Part shown: positions 52,252 to 64,000 of the stretch, piece after piece
How the letters are laid out: every line of letters starts with the position of its first letter
Position numbering within the stretch: position 1 is the first letter of the stretch
Assembly: GCF_016650815.1 (NCBI RefSeq)
Contig: NZ_JAEKEZ010000010.1
Coordinates: 124,001 to 188,000, forward strand
From: Pseudomonas sp. TH31
Lineage (GTDB): Bacteria; Pseudomonadota; Gammaproteobacteria; Pseudomonadales; Pseudomonadaceae
Length of the DNA stretch: 64,000 nucleotides
Reading direction: 5' to 3'
Made by a program: the position numbers and the translations under genes
Notes under the pieces: model-generated
Told to the model about the DNA's origin: nothing
The model's input: only the letters and a program-made list of their open reading frames with translations
Database searches by the model: none

Positions 52252-53742
52252 ATGTCGCTTCCTTATTTGCTTCCCGCCACTTCGGCCTTCATCCAGCGCG
52301 CGCCGCGCATGCTGATCGGCGGCGACTGGGTCGAGGCCGCCGACGGCCAGACCATGCCGCTGCACAACCCGGCCACTGGCGAAATGCTGTGCGTGGTGCC
52401 ACGGGCGACGCCCGAGGATGTCGACCGTGCAGTACTCGCCGCCCGCCAGGCCTTCGATGATTCAGCCTGGACCCGCACCCGCCCGCGTGAGCGGCAAAAC
52501 CTGTTGTGGAAACTCGCCGACCTGATGGAGCGCGACGCCGAGCTGCTGGCGCAACTGGAATGCCTGAACAACGGCAAAAGTGCGGCGGTGGCTCAGATGA
52601 TGGACGTGCAATTGTCCATCGATTTCCTGCGCTACATGGCCGGTTGGGCGACCAAAATCGAAGGCTCCAGTGTTGAAGTCTCGTTACCGCTGATGCCCAA
52701 CGATCAGTTCCACAGTTTCATCCGGCGCGAAGCAGTGGGCGTGGTCGGTGCCATCGTCGCCTGGAATTTTCCGTTGCTGCTCGCCTGCTGGAAACTCGGC
52801 CCGGCCCTGGCCACCGGCTGCACCATGGTGCTCAAACCCGCCGACGAAACCCCGCTGACCGCACTGAAACTCGCCGAACTGGTGCTGGAAGCCGGCTACC
52901 CCGAAGGCGTGTTCAACGTGGTCACCGGCACCGGCATCACGGCTGGCTCGGCCCTGACCCACAACCCGTTGGTGGACAAGCTGACCTTCACCGGCTCGAC
53001 CGCTGTGGGTAAGCAGATCGGCAAGATTGCCATGGACTCCATGACCCGGGTGACCCTGGAACTGGGCGGCAAATCGCCAACCATCGTCATGGCCGACGCC
53101 GACCTGAAGACTGCCGCCGCCGGTGCTGCAAGTGCGATTTTCTTCAACCAGGGCCAGGTCTGCTGCGCCGGTTCCAGGCTGTATGTGCAGCGCAAGCATT
53201 TCGAGAATGTGGTGGCGGACATCGCCGACATCGCCAACGCCATGAAACTCGGCAATGGCATGGACCCGAGCGTCGAGATGGGGCCATTGATTTCGAAGCG
53301 TCAGCAGGAGCGGGTTTACGGATATATCGAAAAGGGTCGGGAAAGCGGCGCGACCATCGCGTGCGGCGGCGAGCAGTTCGGGCCGGGGTTCTTCGTCAAA
53401 CCGACAGTGATTGTCGATGTCGATCAGAAGCACTCGCTGGTGCAGGAAGAAATCTTCGGCCCGGTGCTGGTGGCAATTCCGTTTGATGACGAAGCCGATG
53501 CGCTGCGCATGGCCAATGACAGTCCGTATGGATTGGGGGCGAGTATCTGGTCCAATGATCTGGCGGCGGTGCACCGGATGATTCCGCGGATCAAGTCAGG
53601 GTCAGTGTGGGTCAATTGCCATAGCGCGCTGGACCCGGCGCTTCCGTTTGGCGGGTACAAGATGTCCGGGGTTGGGCGGGAAATGGGGTATGCGGCGATT
53701 GAGCATTACACCGAGTTGAAGTCGGTGTTGATCAAGTTGTAA
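52252..53742 (+). CDS. Aldehyde dehydrogenase, phenylacetaldehyde dehydrogenase-like
   Basis: 496 residues, normal for NAD-dependent aldehyde dehydrogenases. NAD fold FTGSTAVGKQIG, active-site Glu in TLELGGKSP and Cys in FFNQGQVCCAGSR, plus GGYKMSGVGREMG near the end. It is most like phenylacetaldehyde/betaine-type members (FeaB, PeaE). Between the two qhp operons and under its own sigma-54 promoter, it should oxidise the aldehyde made by the amine dehydrogenase to an acid such as phenylacetate. Substrate is inferred from context. Confidence 0.9.
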   Translation: MSLPYLLPATSAFIQRAPRMLIGGDWVEAADGQTMPLHNPATGEMLCVVPRATPEDVDRAVLAARQAFDDSAWTRTRPRERQNLLWKLADLMERDAELLAQLECLNNGKSAAVAQMMDVQLSIDFLRYMAGWATKIEGSSVEVSLPLMPNDQFHSFIRREAVGVVGAIVAWNFPLLLACWKLGPALATGCTMVLKPADETPLTALKLAELVLEAGYPEGVFNVVTGTGITAGSALTHNPLVDKLTFTGSTAVGKQIGKIAMDSMTRVTLELGGKSPTIVMADADLKTAAAGAASAIFFNQGQVCCAGSRLYVQRKHFENVVADIADIANAMKLGNGMDPSVEMGPLISKRQQERVYGYIEKGRESGATIACGGEQFGPGFFVKPTVIVDVDQKHSLVQEEIFGPVLVAIPFDDEADALRMANDSPYGLGASIWSNDLAAVHRMIPRIKSGSVWVNCHSALDPALPFGGYKMSGVGREMGYAAIEHYTELKSVLIKL

Positions 53743-53765
53743 TCGGCGGCGTTCTTTAGGGCGCT

Positions 53766-53840
53766 ATCGCGAGCAAGCTCGCTCCCACATGGGTTTTGTG
53801 TCGATCACAAATCCACTGTGGGAGCGAGCTTGCTCGCGAT
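53766..53840. repeat. REP doublet in a convergent gap
   Basis: Arms ATCGCGAGCAAGCTCGCTCC (53766) and complement to 53840. It sits between convergent aldehyde dehydrogenase and qhpG ends and may serve both as an end signal. Confidence 0.82.
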
Positions 53841-53865
53841 GAGGCCAGCCAAGTCACCCAACATG

Positions 53866-55155
53866 TCAGGGCTTGAAACCCTGCTGCAACAACCAACCCC
53901 GAACCACCCGCCCCTGCTCCACCGTCAACCCGGCCAACGCCTGCTCCGCTGGCTCGCTGCGCAACCGCCGCACCAACGGCGCCAACTCAACCCCCTGAAC
54001 ATGCCAGATCCCCAGCGGCTGATCCGCTGTCACCACCACTTCAACCTCATCTACAAACCCATCCCGCAGCACCGGCGCCCGCTCAATCCGCAACGCCGCA
54101 AAATCCGCCTCGACATGCGCCACCTCGGCATCCGGCCACTGTCGCCGAGCCTGCCAGAACGGTTGATCCCGCCAGCGCTGCTCATCGGCATAAAAATCTC
54201 GTCCGATCCGGGCAAAGCGCAAAAACAACTGCTCCACCCGCCGCTGATGAAAGCGCTGGGCCAACGCCGTTCGCTGCGGCTTACGCAGCAAGGTGTTGAT
54301 CACCGTGGGCGCCTGCAATGCCGAGGACAACGACTGAAAAATCCCGTTGCCCGATAACGGGTCTACCGCCATCGCCGCGTCACCCACCCGAATCCAGTTA
54401 TCGCCGCAGACCTGTGGGCACAAAATCGCTGTGCTGCTGCGGGCGTGCAGTTGCAGATCGTATTCAGGTTGATGACCGAAAAACGCCCGAGCCACTTCCG
54501 AACCGTGGCGCCGCTGACGACAGTAATCAAGCAACTGAGCCTTACCCGGTAACGAAGCACTGGCCACGTCCACCGTCCATTGCCAATAACATTGACCGTC
54601 GGCCCGCCGCGCCATCCAGGCCCAGCCGTCCTCAAGACTTTCCACAGCGCTGGCGGTACTGCCCGGCGTGCCTTGCCAGCGATTGAGCAGGCTGACCGTC
54701 TCCGGCCCGCGCAAGCCTTTACCGAGCGCTGGAGCGGAACGTCCACGAGCCTCCACCAGAAAATCCGCGACCAACACGTCGTGTCCTTCAATTTCGACCC
54801 GATGCCCGGTAGCCGAGGACCGCACCGTCAGCACCCGCCCTTCGATCATCTCAACACCAGCCAGACGCAAATCCTCGCGCAATCCACGATCAAAACTCGG
54901 ACGGTCCAACAAATATTCGATGTTCTGCGCATGCTGCTGACCATTCCACGACACCTGTCGCTGGGAAGGTAGCGCCGCGTCCGCCAATGCGTGATTCAGT
55001 CCCGCGCCGCGCAACGCCTCCAGCACTCGAATGGAAACCCCTTCGAGCGCGGCAAACCGTCGCCATTCGCTGACCAGCGTCACCGGGTAACCGAGTCGAC
55101 GCAAACCCAAGGCAACCGCCGCTCCTGCGGGCCCTGCGCCAAGAATCAAAATCAT
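53866..55155 (-). CDS. qhpG: FAD-dependent monooxygenase for the quinone cofactor precursor
   Basis: 429 residues of the flavin halogenase/monooxygenase type. FAD-binding MILILGAGPAGAAVALGLRRLG at the start and the second FAD motif WIRVGDAAMAVDPLSGNGI. QhpG hydroxylates the Trp of the cross-linked gamma chain in known systems. Start 55155 overlaps the qhpE stop by 4 bp (ATGA), so a longer upstream frame is rejected. Last gene of the second operon. Confidence 0.9.
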   Translation of the reverse strand: MILILGAGPAGAAVALGLRRLGYPVTLVSEWRRFAALEGVSIRVLEALRGAGLNHALADAALPSQRQVSWNGQQHAQNIEYLLDRPSFDRGLREDLRLAGVEMIEGRVLTVRSSATGHRVEIEGHDVLVADFLVEARGRSAPALGKGLRGPETVSLLNRWQGTPGSTASAVESLEDGWAWMARRADGQCYWQWTVDVASASLPGKAQLLDYCRQRRHGSEVARAFFGHQPEYDLQLHARSSTAILCPQVCGDNWIRVGDAAMAVDPLSGNGIFQSLSSALQAPTVINTLLRKPQRTALAQRFHQRRVEQLFLRFARIGRDFYADEQRWRDQPFWQARRQWPDAEVAHVEADFAALRIERAPVLRDGFVDEVEVVVTADQPLGIWHVQGVELAPLVRRLRSEPAEQALAGLTVEQGRVVRGWLLQQGFKP

Positions 55156-55829
55156 GGCCCGCTGCGCCGTTCTGGACCACGATAACGAGCGTTCTCTCGC
55201 AGCCATTCAATGACCTGCTCATTGCTCACATCAGGATGAGCAACCAGGAAACCGGCAATGTGTCCGCTCAACGCCGCACACCCCAGACTGGCCCCGGACT
55301 GCCCCGGATACGTCCCATGCACACACGCCGCGAAATCCGCCTGGGCGCTGTAGAGCCACGACCATTCACTCTCGGCACAACGGGCATCACCAGTGACGCG
55401 CAACACCTGTGGATATTTCGCTGGATACACGCCCTCGCCCTGAGCCGGACTCGATGCACACAACAACACGCCGCTCGCCACGGCTGCCGCGCAGGCTTCG
55501 CGCAACAAGCTGCGGTCCTGCCGCAACCCCAGGCTCAAATTGATCAGCCGCACATCCTGCGCCACCAGCCAGTCAATCGCCGTGGCGATCTGCAAGGCAC
55601 TGGTGACGCCACGCTGGTCAAACACCTGCGCCACACAAAACACCGCCGCCGGCGCGCGCCGCCCGATGGCCTCGATCACCGCGCTGCCGTGGCCAAGCGG
55701 ATCGTCGCGTAAATCACTTTCCGCCAACCCATCCTCCAGCAACGAAAACCGGCGCCCCGCAACAACCTGCACTCGCTGCACCGCCGAATGACCGCTGTCC
55801 ACCACGCCAATTCGCAGTTCAGGCTTCAT
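55152..55829 (-). CDS. qhpE: Subtilisin-like protease for the gamma-subunit leader
   Basis: 225 residues, a compact S8 protease without signal peptide. Catalytic triad: Asp in IGVVDSGH, His in DPLGHGSAV, Ser in SGASLGCAALSG; oxyanion Asn is replaced by the SSPAQG stretch, as expected in this specialised clade only if confirmed by alignment. It removes the 28-residue leader of QhpC in the cytoplasm. It overlaps qhpF by 11 bp upstream and qhpG by 4 bp downstream. Confidence 0.9.
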   Translation of the reverse strand: MKPELRIGVVDSGHSAVQRVQVVAGRRFSLLEDGLAESDLRDDPLGHGSAVIEAIGRRAPAAVFCVAQVFDQRGVTSALQIATAIDWLVAQDVRLINLSLGLRQDRSLLREACAAAVASGVLLCASSPAQGEGVYPAKYPQVLRVTGDARCAESEWSWLYSAQADFAACVHGTYPGQSGASLGCAALSGHIAGFLVAHPDVSNEQVIEWLRENARYRGPERRSGP

Positions 55830-57536
55830 GCATCACCGTTTTCGAGGTGAGCACACCGTCGAGCAATTCAAAGCGCAGATCGGCGTCCGCCAGAGTCGAT
55901 GGACGATGGCTGATAAGGATGCGCGTACGCCCGGCAAACAGTCGGTCGATGGCTTCGATCACTTCACGCTCGGTGGCTTCATCCACCGCCGAAGTCGCTT
56001 CGTCGAGCACCAGAATCAATGGGTCCTGCAACAGCGCCCGGGCAATGGCGATCCGCTGTTTCTGCCCGCCGGAGAGCTGCTGACCGCGCTCACCCAACGG
56101 ACTGTCGAGGCCTTCGGGCAAGGATGCGATCAGGCTGTCGAGTTGCGCCAACTGCGCAACACCGGCAATCGCCTCGCGACTGGCATCCGGCACCGCATAC
56201 GCCAGGTTATCGGCGAGGCTGCCGCGAAACAGCACGATGTCCTGACTGACGATCGCAATCCGTCGACGCAGCTCGAACAGGTCCAGTTCCCGTAGATCGA
56301 TTTCCCCCAACAACACCCGGCCAGATTGCGGATCGTGATGCCGTTGCAGCAGGTCGATCAGGGTCGATTTGCCGACACCCGAGCCGCCACTCAGGGCGAC
56401 TTTCAAACCGTAGGGAATGCGTGCATCAATCCCGCGCAAGGTGCTCGGACGCCCCGGATGGCTGAAATGCACGTTGTCAAAACGCAGCTCGCCGCAGCGC
56501 GGTATCGGCTGCGGCGTGACCGGTGTGAGCACGGTCGGCTCTTCGCCGCGCAACTCCATGACGCGCCCGAGGCTGACGGTCATCCGCTGAATGGCGACAT
56601 AGAGCCCGAGCAGACTTTGCACCGGCCCCACCGCCATCCCGAGATAAGTTGAAAACGCGATCAGCGCGCCGAGTTGCCACGTCCCCTGCACCACCCAATA
56701 ACCGCCGATCAAAAACGCACAGGCCCGCGACAACGACGTCAGTGTGCCGGGCACAGCCTGGGTGAAAAACTCGGTGACTTGCAGGCGCAGCAACTGGCTC
56801 ATATAACCCTGGCCCAAGCTCTCCAGCCGTCGCGCTTCGCGTTGTTGCTGGCCGGCGGACTGGATGAATTTCATCACCGGCAGGGTCTCGACCATGAATG
56901 ACGACATGTCCGCCGAACGCTCGCGCAATTGCCGCACATCGCGCTCGACCTTGCGCCGCATCCAGCGCAGCCACAGCACGTCGAGGGGAATCAACACCAG
57001 CGCCAGCAGCGAGAGTTTCCAGGACAAGGTCAGCAGCATCGCCACGGAGAAGAACAGCCCGATCACGCTCGATACCGCCGAAAACAACGAGTCCACGGCA
57101 AAGCGCTGAATCTCTGCGACGTCGCCATCGAGGCGCGACATCAGGTCGCCGATCCGCCGCTGGCCATAGAAGCTCGGCGACAAGGTCTGCAAGTGTCGAT
57201 AAAGGTCATCGCGCAGGGCGAACAGGATCCGTCCGGACAGCCGCGTGTGCAGGTAACGGTTGATCCCCGACAGCGCCGTACCGAGCAAACCGGCGACGAT
57301 CATCAACCCCGCGATCAGCACCAACACCGGGAAATTGCGCCCCAGCAGGCCGTCGTCAATCAGCAGTTTGGTCAACCACGGTTGCACCAGCACCAACAAC
57401 GAAGCGCAGACCGACAACCCGAGCAACCCGGCAATCGCCAGTCGATGCGGTCGCACGAAGCTGTAGAGCCAGCGCAACGAAGATTGCAGGGCTTGCGGAT
57501 TCTGGCTGTCGATCAGCCGAACGATCAGGCGCTGCA

Positions 57537-57540
<4 letters not shown>
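55819..57540 (-). CDS. qhpF: ABC transporter (fused membrane and ATPase domains) of the qhp system
   Basis: 573 residues. Six membrane helices (about 35-320) then an ATPase domain with Walker A GGSGVGKST, signature LSGGQKQRIAIARAL and Walker B LILVLDEATSAVD. Half-transporter that works as a dimer. In known qhp systems QhpF exports the modified gamma chain to the periplasm. Its start overlaps the regulator stop (ATGA). Confidence 0.9.
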
Positions 57541-59440
<1,900 letters not shown>

Positions 59441-59482
59441 CAAGCGCTCCGCAGCGGTCCGCTCGGCGCTTTTTGAAATCAG

Positions 59483-59518
59483 CGCCCTGATGCCAATCTT
59501 TACGTTAACGTCAGGGCG
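59483..59518. promoter_or_regulatory. Inverted repeat upstream of the activator gene
   Basis: CGCCCTGA (59483-59490) pairs with TCAGGGCG (59511-59518), and ACGTTAACGT (59502-59511) is a perfect palindrome within it. It is about 45-75 bp upstream of the activator start, so an operator or leader hairpin is possible. Confidence 0.4.
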
Positions 59519-59548
59519 ATGGCAAGAGTTAGGTAAAGGAAGGCTTGC

Positions 59549-59682
59549 CTGTGGCGAGGGGGCTTGCCCCCGTTCGGCTGCGAAGCAGTCGTAAAACCAT
59601 CGCCTGCGGTTTACCTGACACCCCGCAGTCGCAGGTTTTGGGGCCGTTGCGCGACCCAACGGGGCAAGCCCCCTCGCCACAG
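59549..59682. repeat. Long inverted repeat CCTGTGGCGAGGGGGCTTGC / complement
   Basis: Arms 59549-59574 and 59657-59682 (GCAAGCCCCCTCGCCACAGG at the end), with an inner region containing CTGCGAAGCAG. Same variant as 38443-38576. It fills the gap between the activator and the HDAC-family gene; the latter stops 2 bp after it. Confidence 0.8.
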
Positions 59683-59683
59683 G

Positions 59684-60708
59684 TCAAAGGTGCCAAACGT
59701 CGGAATTCACAAAAAACGCCCGGGCGTTGTCCTCAAGACTCTCCAGGTGATAACCGCCCTCCTGCACAATCAGGCACGGTAACCCAAGGCTGCGAATCCG
59801 CTCGCCCAACACTGCAAACCCTTCCCGCGTCACCGCCACTTTACTCTGCGGGTCCAATTCAAAAATATCGAACCCCAGGGACAGCACCAGCACCTCGGCA
59901 CCAAAGTCTTTCACCGCCGCCAACGCCACCTCAAGTTGCCCGAGGAAATCCGCCTCGCTAGCGCCGTGAGCCATCGGCAGATTCAGGTTGAAACCCTCCC
60001 CCGCCCCGACGCCACGCTCATCGGCAAACCCGGCCACCCCCGGATAGAAGTTGGTCGGATCGCCATGCACCGAGACGTACAGCACGTCATCACGCTCGTA
60101 GAAAATCTCTTGAATGCCCTGGCCGTGATGCATGTCGGTGTCGAGCACCGCCACCCGTTCAAACCCGCCGAGCAACACTTGGGCCGCGACTGCGGCGTTG
60201 TTCACGTAGCAGAAACCGCCGGCCGCTTCGGCTCGGGCGTGGTGCCCCGGTGGACGGCACAAGGCATACGCGGCCGGTTCGCCGTCGAGTAACGCCTGGG
60301 CACCGGCAATCGCGCTTTGCGCCGACCAATAAGCCGAACGCCAGGTCTGCTCACCCACCGGGCAACTGCCATCGGCCAGATAACGGGCAGCCTGGGCGAG
60401 AATCCCGCGCAGGGCGTTGGGCTCGCGGACGAAGATGTTCGACATGACTTCGTCGCCCCAGTCCTCGGGGATTTCCTTCCAGCGTTGATGGGCTTCCTGC
60501 AGGAACGCCAGGTACGGCGCACCGTGTACCGCCAGCAAAGGAGCGAGTCCCGCGTCGGCGGGTTGCTCGACTTTGAAGCCCAAAGAATGAGAAGCCTGTA
60601 CCAATCTTTGAGCGCGCTCCGGCACTTCCTGTGGCGTGCGCATTTGCCCGCGGGAGTAGTAGCTGCGTGGATGGTGGAGCAATTGTTCGGGGTGAAAAAA
60701 CTGCGCAT
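59684..60708 (-). CDS. HDAC-family acetylpolyamine amidohydrolase-like deacetylase; frameshifted
   Basis: Restoring one T in the run at 60695-60700 extends the protein to 341 residues and to the family start MRSFFHPEQLLHH. Catalytic pair PPGHHAR, zinc ligands in LDTDMHHGQG and LGFDIFELDP, and Tyr in EGGYHLES. Length matches bacterial acetylpolyamine amidohydrolases, which free polyamines from acetyl forms. Downstream of an M20 amidohydrolase and an MHS transporter, with a repeat between, it may share a catabolic role. Confidence 0.87.
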
Positions 60709-60760
60709 GGGATAAATTCCTGTCAGCTAAACGTAGATCTTGAAACCGGGTGCATCCTCC

Positions 60761-60850
60761 TGTGGGAGCGGGCTTGCTCGCGAATGCGGTGTGTCATTCA
60801 GCATCGATGTTGGCTGATACTCCGCCTTCGCGAGCAAGCCCGCTCCCACA
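60761..60850. repeat. REP doublet
   Basis: Arms TGTGGGAGCGGGCTTGCTCG (60761) and CGAGCAAGCCCGCTCCCACA (to 60850), between the HDAC-like and M20 genes. Confidence 0.85.
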
Positions 60851-60861
60851 TTGGATCGGGT

Positions 60862-62090
60862 TTATTCAGCTCTTTGGGCGCGAGCCAGGACTGCGTGGAG
60901 CAACACGTCAGTGCCCTGTCGCACGTCCTCAGGCAACACGTCTTCCGCTTCGTTATGGCTCAACCCACCCACACATGGGATAAACACCATCGCTGTCGGG
61001 CAGAACCGCGCCAGGTGAATCGCGTCATGCCCGGCGCCACTGACAATCGATTGCTGAGCGTAGCCCAAGGCATCCACCGCGTGCTGCACCGCCGCCACGC
61101 ACTCGGCGTCGAATGGCGTGGCCGGGCTGATCCAGTGTGGGGTGATGGTCAGATTCAGGCCACGACCGTCGGCAATCGCCTGAAGTCGTGCGCGGACTTG
61201 CTGCTCCATCGCCTCAATCGCTTCGTCACGGTGATGACGCAAGTCGACGGTGAAATTCACCAGACCCGGAATGGTGTTGCGCGAGGATTTATTGATACCC
61301 AACTCGCCAACGGTGGTCAGGCCTTCCGGGGCGAAATCAGTGGCTAGAACTTCGATGGCCTGAATCATCTGCGCCACGCCGTAGAGGGCGTCCTTGCGCA
61401 ACGGCATCGGCGTGGTTCCGGCATGCGCAGCCATGCCTTCGACCCGCACGTCGAGCCAGCGAATCGCCTGGCCGCCAGTGACCACGCCGATGCTCTTGGC
61501 ATTGTCTTCGAGGATCGGCCCTTGCTCGATGTGCGCTTCAAAGTACGCATCCACCGCGCCGCCCAACGGCCGCTCGCCGGCATAACCGGTGCGTTGCAGC
61601 GCTTCGGCGACGCTGATGCCATCGATGTCACGCACCATCAGCGCCGCGTCCAGTTGCATGATGCCGGTGAACACCGCCGAGCCAAACATCGCCGGGGTGA
61701 AACGCGCGCCTTCTTCGTTGGTCCACACCGCCACTTCCAGCGGCTTGCGGGTCTGGATGCCAAGGTCGTTGAGGCAACGAACCACTTCCAGACCGGCGAG
61801 CACGCCGTAAACGCCATCGAACCGGCCCCCTCAGGCTGGGTGTCGAGGTGACTGCCCATCATCACCGGTGCAGCGTCCGGATCGGCGCCGGCGCGGCGGG
61901 CGAACAGGTTGCCGATAGCATCGACGCTCAGGGTCATGCCGGCTTCGCGGCACCAATGGGAAAACAGTTCGCGACCGGCCTTGTCTTCATCGCTCAACGC
62001 CAATCGGCAACTGCCACCGCGGGCCGTGGCGCCGATTTCGGCCATGGCCATCAAACTCGCCCACAGGCGTTCACCATTAATTTTCAACAT
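60862..62090 (-). CDS. M20-family N-carbamoyl-amino-acid / allantoate-type amidohydrolase; frameshifted
   Basis: Restoring one base in the run 61826-61830 gives 409 residues and turns PEGAGSMAFTAC into PEGGRFDGVYGVLAG. Two-metal ligands: His/Asp in GSHLDTQ, Asp in FDGVYGV, Glu pair in TNEEGARF, His in AHIEQGP, His near the end in GLSHNEAED. The GAGHDAIHLA motif is typical of the hydantoinase/carbamoylase family (HyuC, AmaB, AllC). Exact substrate is open. It follows the MHS transporter by 23 bp. Confidence 0.87.
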
Positions 62091-62113
62091 AAGTTACTCC
62101 TGCAAACGTTGGA

Positions 62114-63424
62114 TTAAGCGTTGGCCAATTCAAGGCGTTCAGCGCTGGCATGGCGACGGGCAAGGGACAAGACACAGATCAAGGAAGTGGCAGCGATCAG
62201 GCTGTAGAACACCGCCAGCGGCCACCATTGGCCGGCGAACTTGTGCGCCAGCAAAGTGCCGATCAGCGGCGTCAGGCCACCAGCCACCGCACCGCAAATC
62301 TGGTAGGCCAGGGAGATCGCGGTGTAGCGCACGCGCGTCTCGAACATACCGCTGACGTACCCGGCAATCACCGCGTAGAACGACGCCATGCACACCACCG
62401 CCAAGGCGATGCCAAGGATGATCAGCGGCGCCTGGGCCGAGCTGACCAGCACGAACATCGGGTACGGCGAGGCCATCGCCAGCAGCGACATCAGGCACAG
62501 GAACCGCGTCGCGCCGATCTTCTCGGCGACCCACGCTGCCAGTGGTTGAATACAGAACTGAATGACCGCCACCACAAACAGGCACTCAAGGATCAGCGAG
62601 CGCGGCAGCGCGAGTTGCTGGGTGGTGTAGGCGATCATGAAAGTGTTGGTGAAATACACCCCGGCGATTCCGAGTGTGTTGGCGCCGATGCACAGCAACA
62701 GTGGCCGCCAAGCCGTGCGCAAGACTTCCATCACCGGTGCCTGCTCTTTACGCGTGCTTTTGCTCGCCAATTCTCGGCTGGCGAGAAACTCCGGGGATTC
62801 ATTCACGCCCAGGCGAATCGCCAGGCCGACCAGCAACAACAGCGAACTGGCGAGGAACGGCAGACGCCAGCCCCAGCTCATCAAGTCTTCTTCGGACAAA
62901 CGAGTGACCGCGCTGAAAGCGAGCAGCGACAGGATTAAACCGGCCGGGCTGCCCAGTTGCGCAAACGAAGCGAAGAAGTTGCGTCGCCCTTTCGGCGCAT
63001 GTTCGCCTGCCATCAATACCGCGCCGCCCCACTCGCCACCAACGGCGATGCCCTGAACGATGCGCAGCAGGATCAACAGCGCCGGCGCAGCCACACCGAT
63101 TTGCCCGTAAGTCGGCAGCAAACCGATGCACACCGTGACCACGCCCATCATCAGCAAGGTGATGATCAGCGACTTCTTGCGGCCAATACGGTCGCCAATA
63201 TGGCCAAAGATAATCCCGCCCAACGGTCGAGCGAAAAAGCCCACGGCGAAGGTGCCGAACGCGGCCATGGTGCTGAACAGTTTGTCGTCGGAGGGAAAGA
63301 ACAGCGCGCCGAACACCAGGGCGGCGGCGGTGGCGTAGATGTAAAAGTCGTACCACTCGATCATGGTGCCGATGAAGGCAGCCGCCGCGGCACGGCGCGG
63401 CTGAGACGAAGCAACAGGCTTCAT
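62114..63424 (-). CDS. MFS transporter, metabolite:H+ symporter (MHS) family
   Basis: 436 residues with 12 hydrophobic segments. Family marks: FIGTMIEWYDFYIYATAAAL at the start, GHIGDRIGRKKSL after helix 2, RIVQGIAVGGEWGGAVLMAGEHAPKGRR. MHS members carry organic acids, betaines or related solutes with protons. In one unit with the M20 hydrolase downstream it probably brings in that enzyme's substrate. AGGAG is about 5 bp upstream of the start. Divergent from a LysR gene. Confidence 0.9.
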   Translation of the reverse strand: MKPVASSQPRRAAAAAFIGTMIEWYDFYIYATAAALVFGALFFPSDDKLFSTMAAFGTFAVGFFARPLGGIIFGHIGDRIGRKKSLIITLLMMGVVTVCIGLLPTYGQIGVAAPALLILLRIVQGIAVGGEWGGAVLMAGEHAPKGRRNFFASFAQLGSPAGLILSLLAFSAVTRLSEEDLMSWGWRLPFLASSLLLLVGLAIRLGVNESPEFLASRELASKSTRKEQAPVMEVLRTAWRPLLLCIGANTLGIAGVYFTNTFMIAYTTQQLALPRSLILECLFVVAVIQFCIQPLAAWVAEKIGATRFLCLMSLLAMASPYPMFVLVSSAQAPLIILGIALAVVCMASFYAVIAGYVSGMFETRVRYTAISLAYQICGAVAGGLTPLIGTLLAHKFAGQWWPLAVFYSLIAATSLICVLSLARRHASAERLELANA

Positions 63425-63587
63425 GGGGTCAGGCTCCTTTGATTGTTTTTTTGGCAGGAGTGAAACAGCAAAACCGAGGCACTCTGGCGGTGCCTGTCTG
63501 GGGGTGATTTATCGTCCCGGGGCTATGATTAGTCAATTTTCTATTTATTATGCGAACTATTACGCCAGCTTATAATCGAGAACCACC

Positions 63588-64000
63588 ATGGCCGAACGCG
63601 ACGTGCAACGCCTGCTCAATGACCGTCTGGACTGGAACCTGCTGCGTACCTTTCGGGTGATCGGCCAGGAACTGAGCATCAGCCGCGCCGCCGCCCGCCT
63701 GCACCTGACGCAACCGGCGGTGAGCCAGGCGCTGAAGCGGCTGGAAGAACAACTGGGGCGCCAATTGATCGCCCGACGTGGACCACGGTTTGCCCTGACA
63801 GAAGTCGGTGAGCAGATCTTCGAACTGGCCGGGGAAATTTACGGGCAGATGTCGCAAGTCAGCAGCGTACTGGAGCAACCGGCCGACGAAGTGATCGGCA
63901 AGGTGCGGCTGTTGATCATCAGCCGAATCTTCTCCGAGCGCTTCGATGACTTCCTCGCCGACTTCCATCGCCACCATCCGCGGGTGGATCTGGAAGTGGA
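63588..64000 (+). CDS. LysR-family regulator (N-terminal part, cut by window end)
   Basis: 137 residues are seen, with no stop before the window end. N-terminal winged helix-turn-helix: LDWNLLRTFRVIGQELSISRAAARLHLTQPAVSQALKRLEEQLGRQLIARRGPRFALTEVGE (LysR hallmark in short blocks LTQPAVSQALKRLEEQLG), then the linker helix and start of the effector domain. Divergent from the MHS transporter, which it likely controls; the 163-bp gap is AT-rich near 63520-63580 and should contain both promoters. Confidence 0.88.
   Translation, partial: MAERDVQRLLNDRLDWNLLRTFRVIGQELSISRAAARLHLTQPAVSQALKRLEEQLGRQLIARRGPRFALTEVGEQIFELAGEIYGQMSQVSSVLEQPADEVIGKVRLLIISRIFSERFDDFLADFHRHHPRVDLEV

Overview
The window looks like a chromosome segment of a Pseudomonas of the fluorescens group. 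The evidence is high GC, many copies of the TGTGGGAGCGGGCTTGCTCGCGA palindromic repeat family typical of that group, a pyoverdine/corrugatin-style NRPS locus with an FpvA-like receptor, two RsmX-like small RNAs and a complete quinohemoprotein amine dehydrogenase (qhp) system.

Layout. 1-602: end of a Xre-type antitoxin and its RES-domain toxin. 628-35347: a siderophore locus, mostly on the minus strand. Transcription runs from an iron-starvation-type promoter near 32860 through three overlapping or abutting NRPS genes (20363-32779, 6864-20361, 3656-6867) to a strong terminator at 3388-3420. A TonB-dependent receptor with its own candidate Fur box follows. A free thioesterase (33029-33763) with a similar promoter and an MFS exporter-like gene (34175-35347) lie on the other side. 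Seven adenylation domains predict D-basic, D-basic, Gly, Thr, D-Thr, basic, beta-hydroxy-Asp. The beta-hydroxylase is fused to the end of the second NRPS, the third NRPS starts with a condensation-like domain that has lost its catalytic motif, and there is no terminal thioesterase domain.

35585-45081: ordinary chromosomal genes: an SDR/GH15 pair, an alpha/beta hydrolase, divergent glxA-like regulator and isonitrile hydratase genes, two tandem rsmX-like RNA genes (42014-42500), an APH(6)-like kinase with an SRPBCC protein, a GFA-type zinc protein and an LprI-like lipoprotein/periplasmic protein.

45178-59440: the amine catabolism island. qhpADCB encodes the three-subunit quinohemoprotein amine dehydrogenase and its radical SAM cross-linking enzyme. 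A second operon encodes a sigma-54 activator, ABC exporter, subtilisin-like leader peptidase and flavin monooxygenase. Between them, on the plus strand, are an amidohydrolase and a phenylacetaldehyde-type aldehyde dehydrogenase. A near-perfect sigma-54 promoter precedes the aldehyde dehydrogenase, and a 17-bp element shared (14/17) with the qhpA upstream region suggests one activator controls both. Amine is oxidised in the periplasm to aldehyde, which the dehydrogenase turns into acid.

59684-64000: an HDAC-family acetylpolyamine amidohydrolase, an M20 N-carbamoyl-amino-acid/allantoate hydrolase, an MHS-family transporter and a divergent LysR regulator cut by the window end.

A notable technical feature: eleven breaks of reading frame in nine genes, every one repaired by adding a single base, nearly always to a run of identical bases. 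This looks like systematic homopolymer under-calling rather than decay, so the affected genes are annotated as whole genes with a frameshift.
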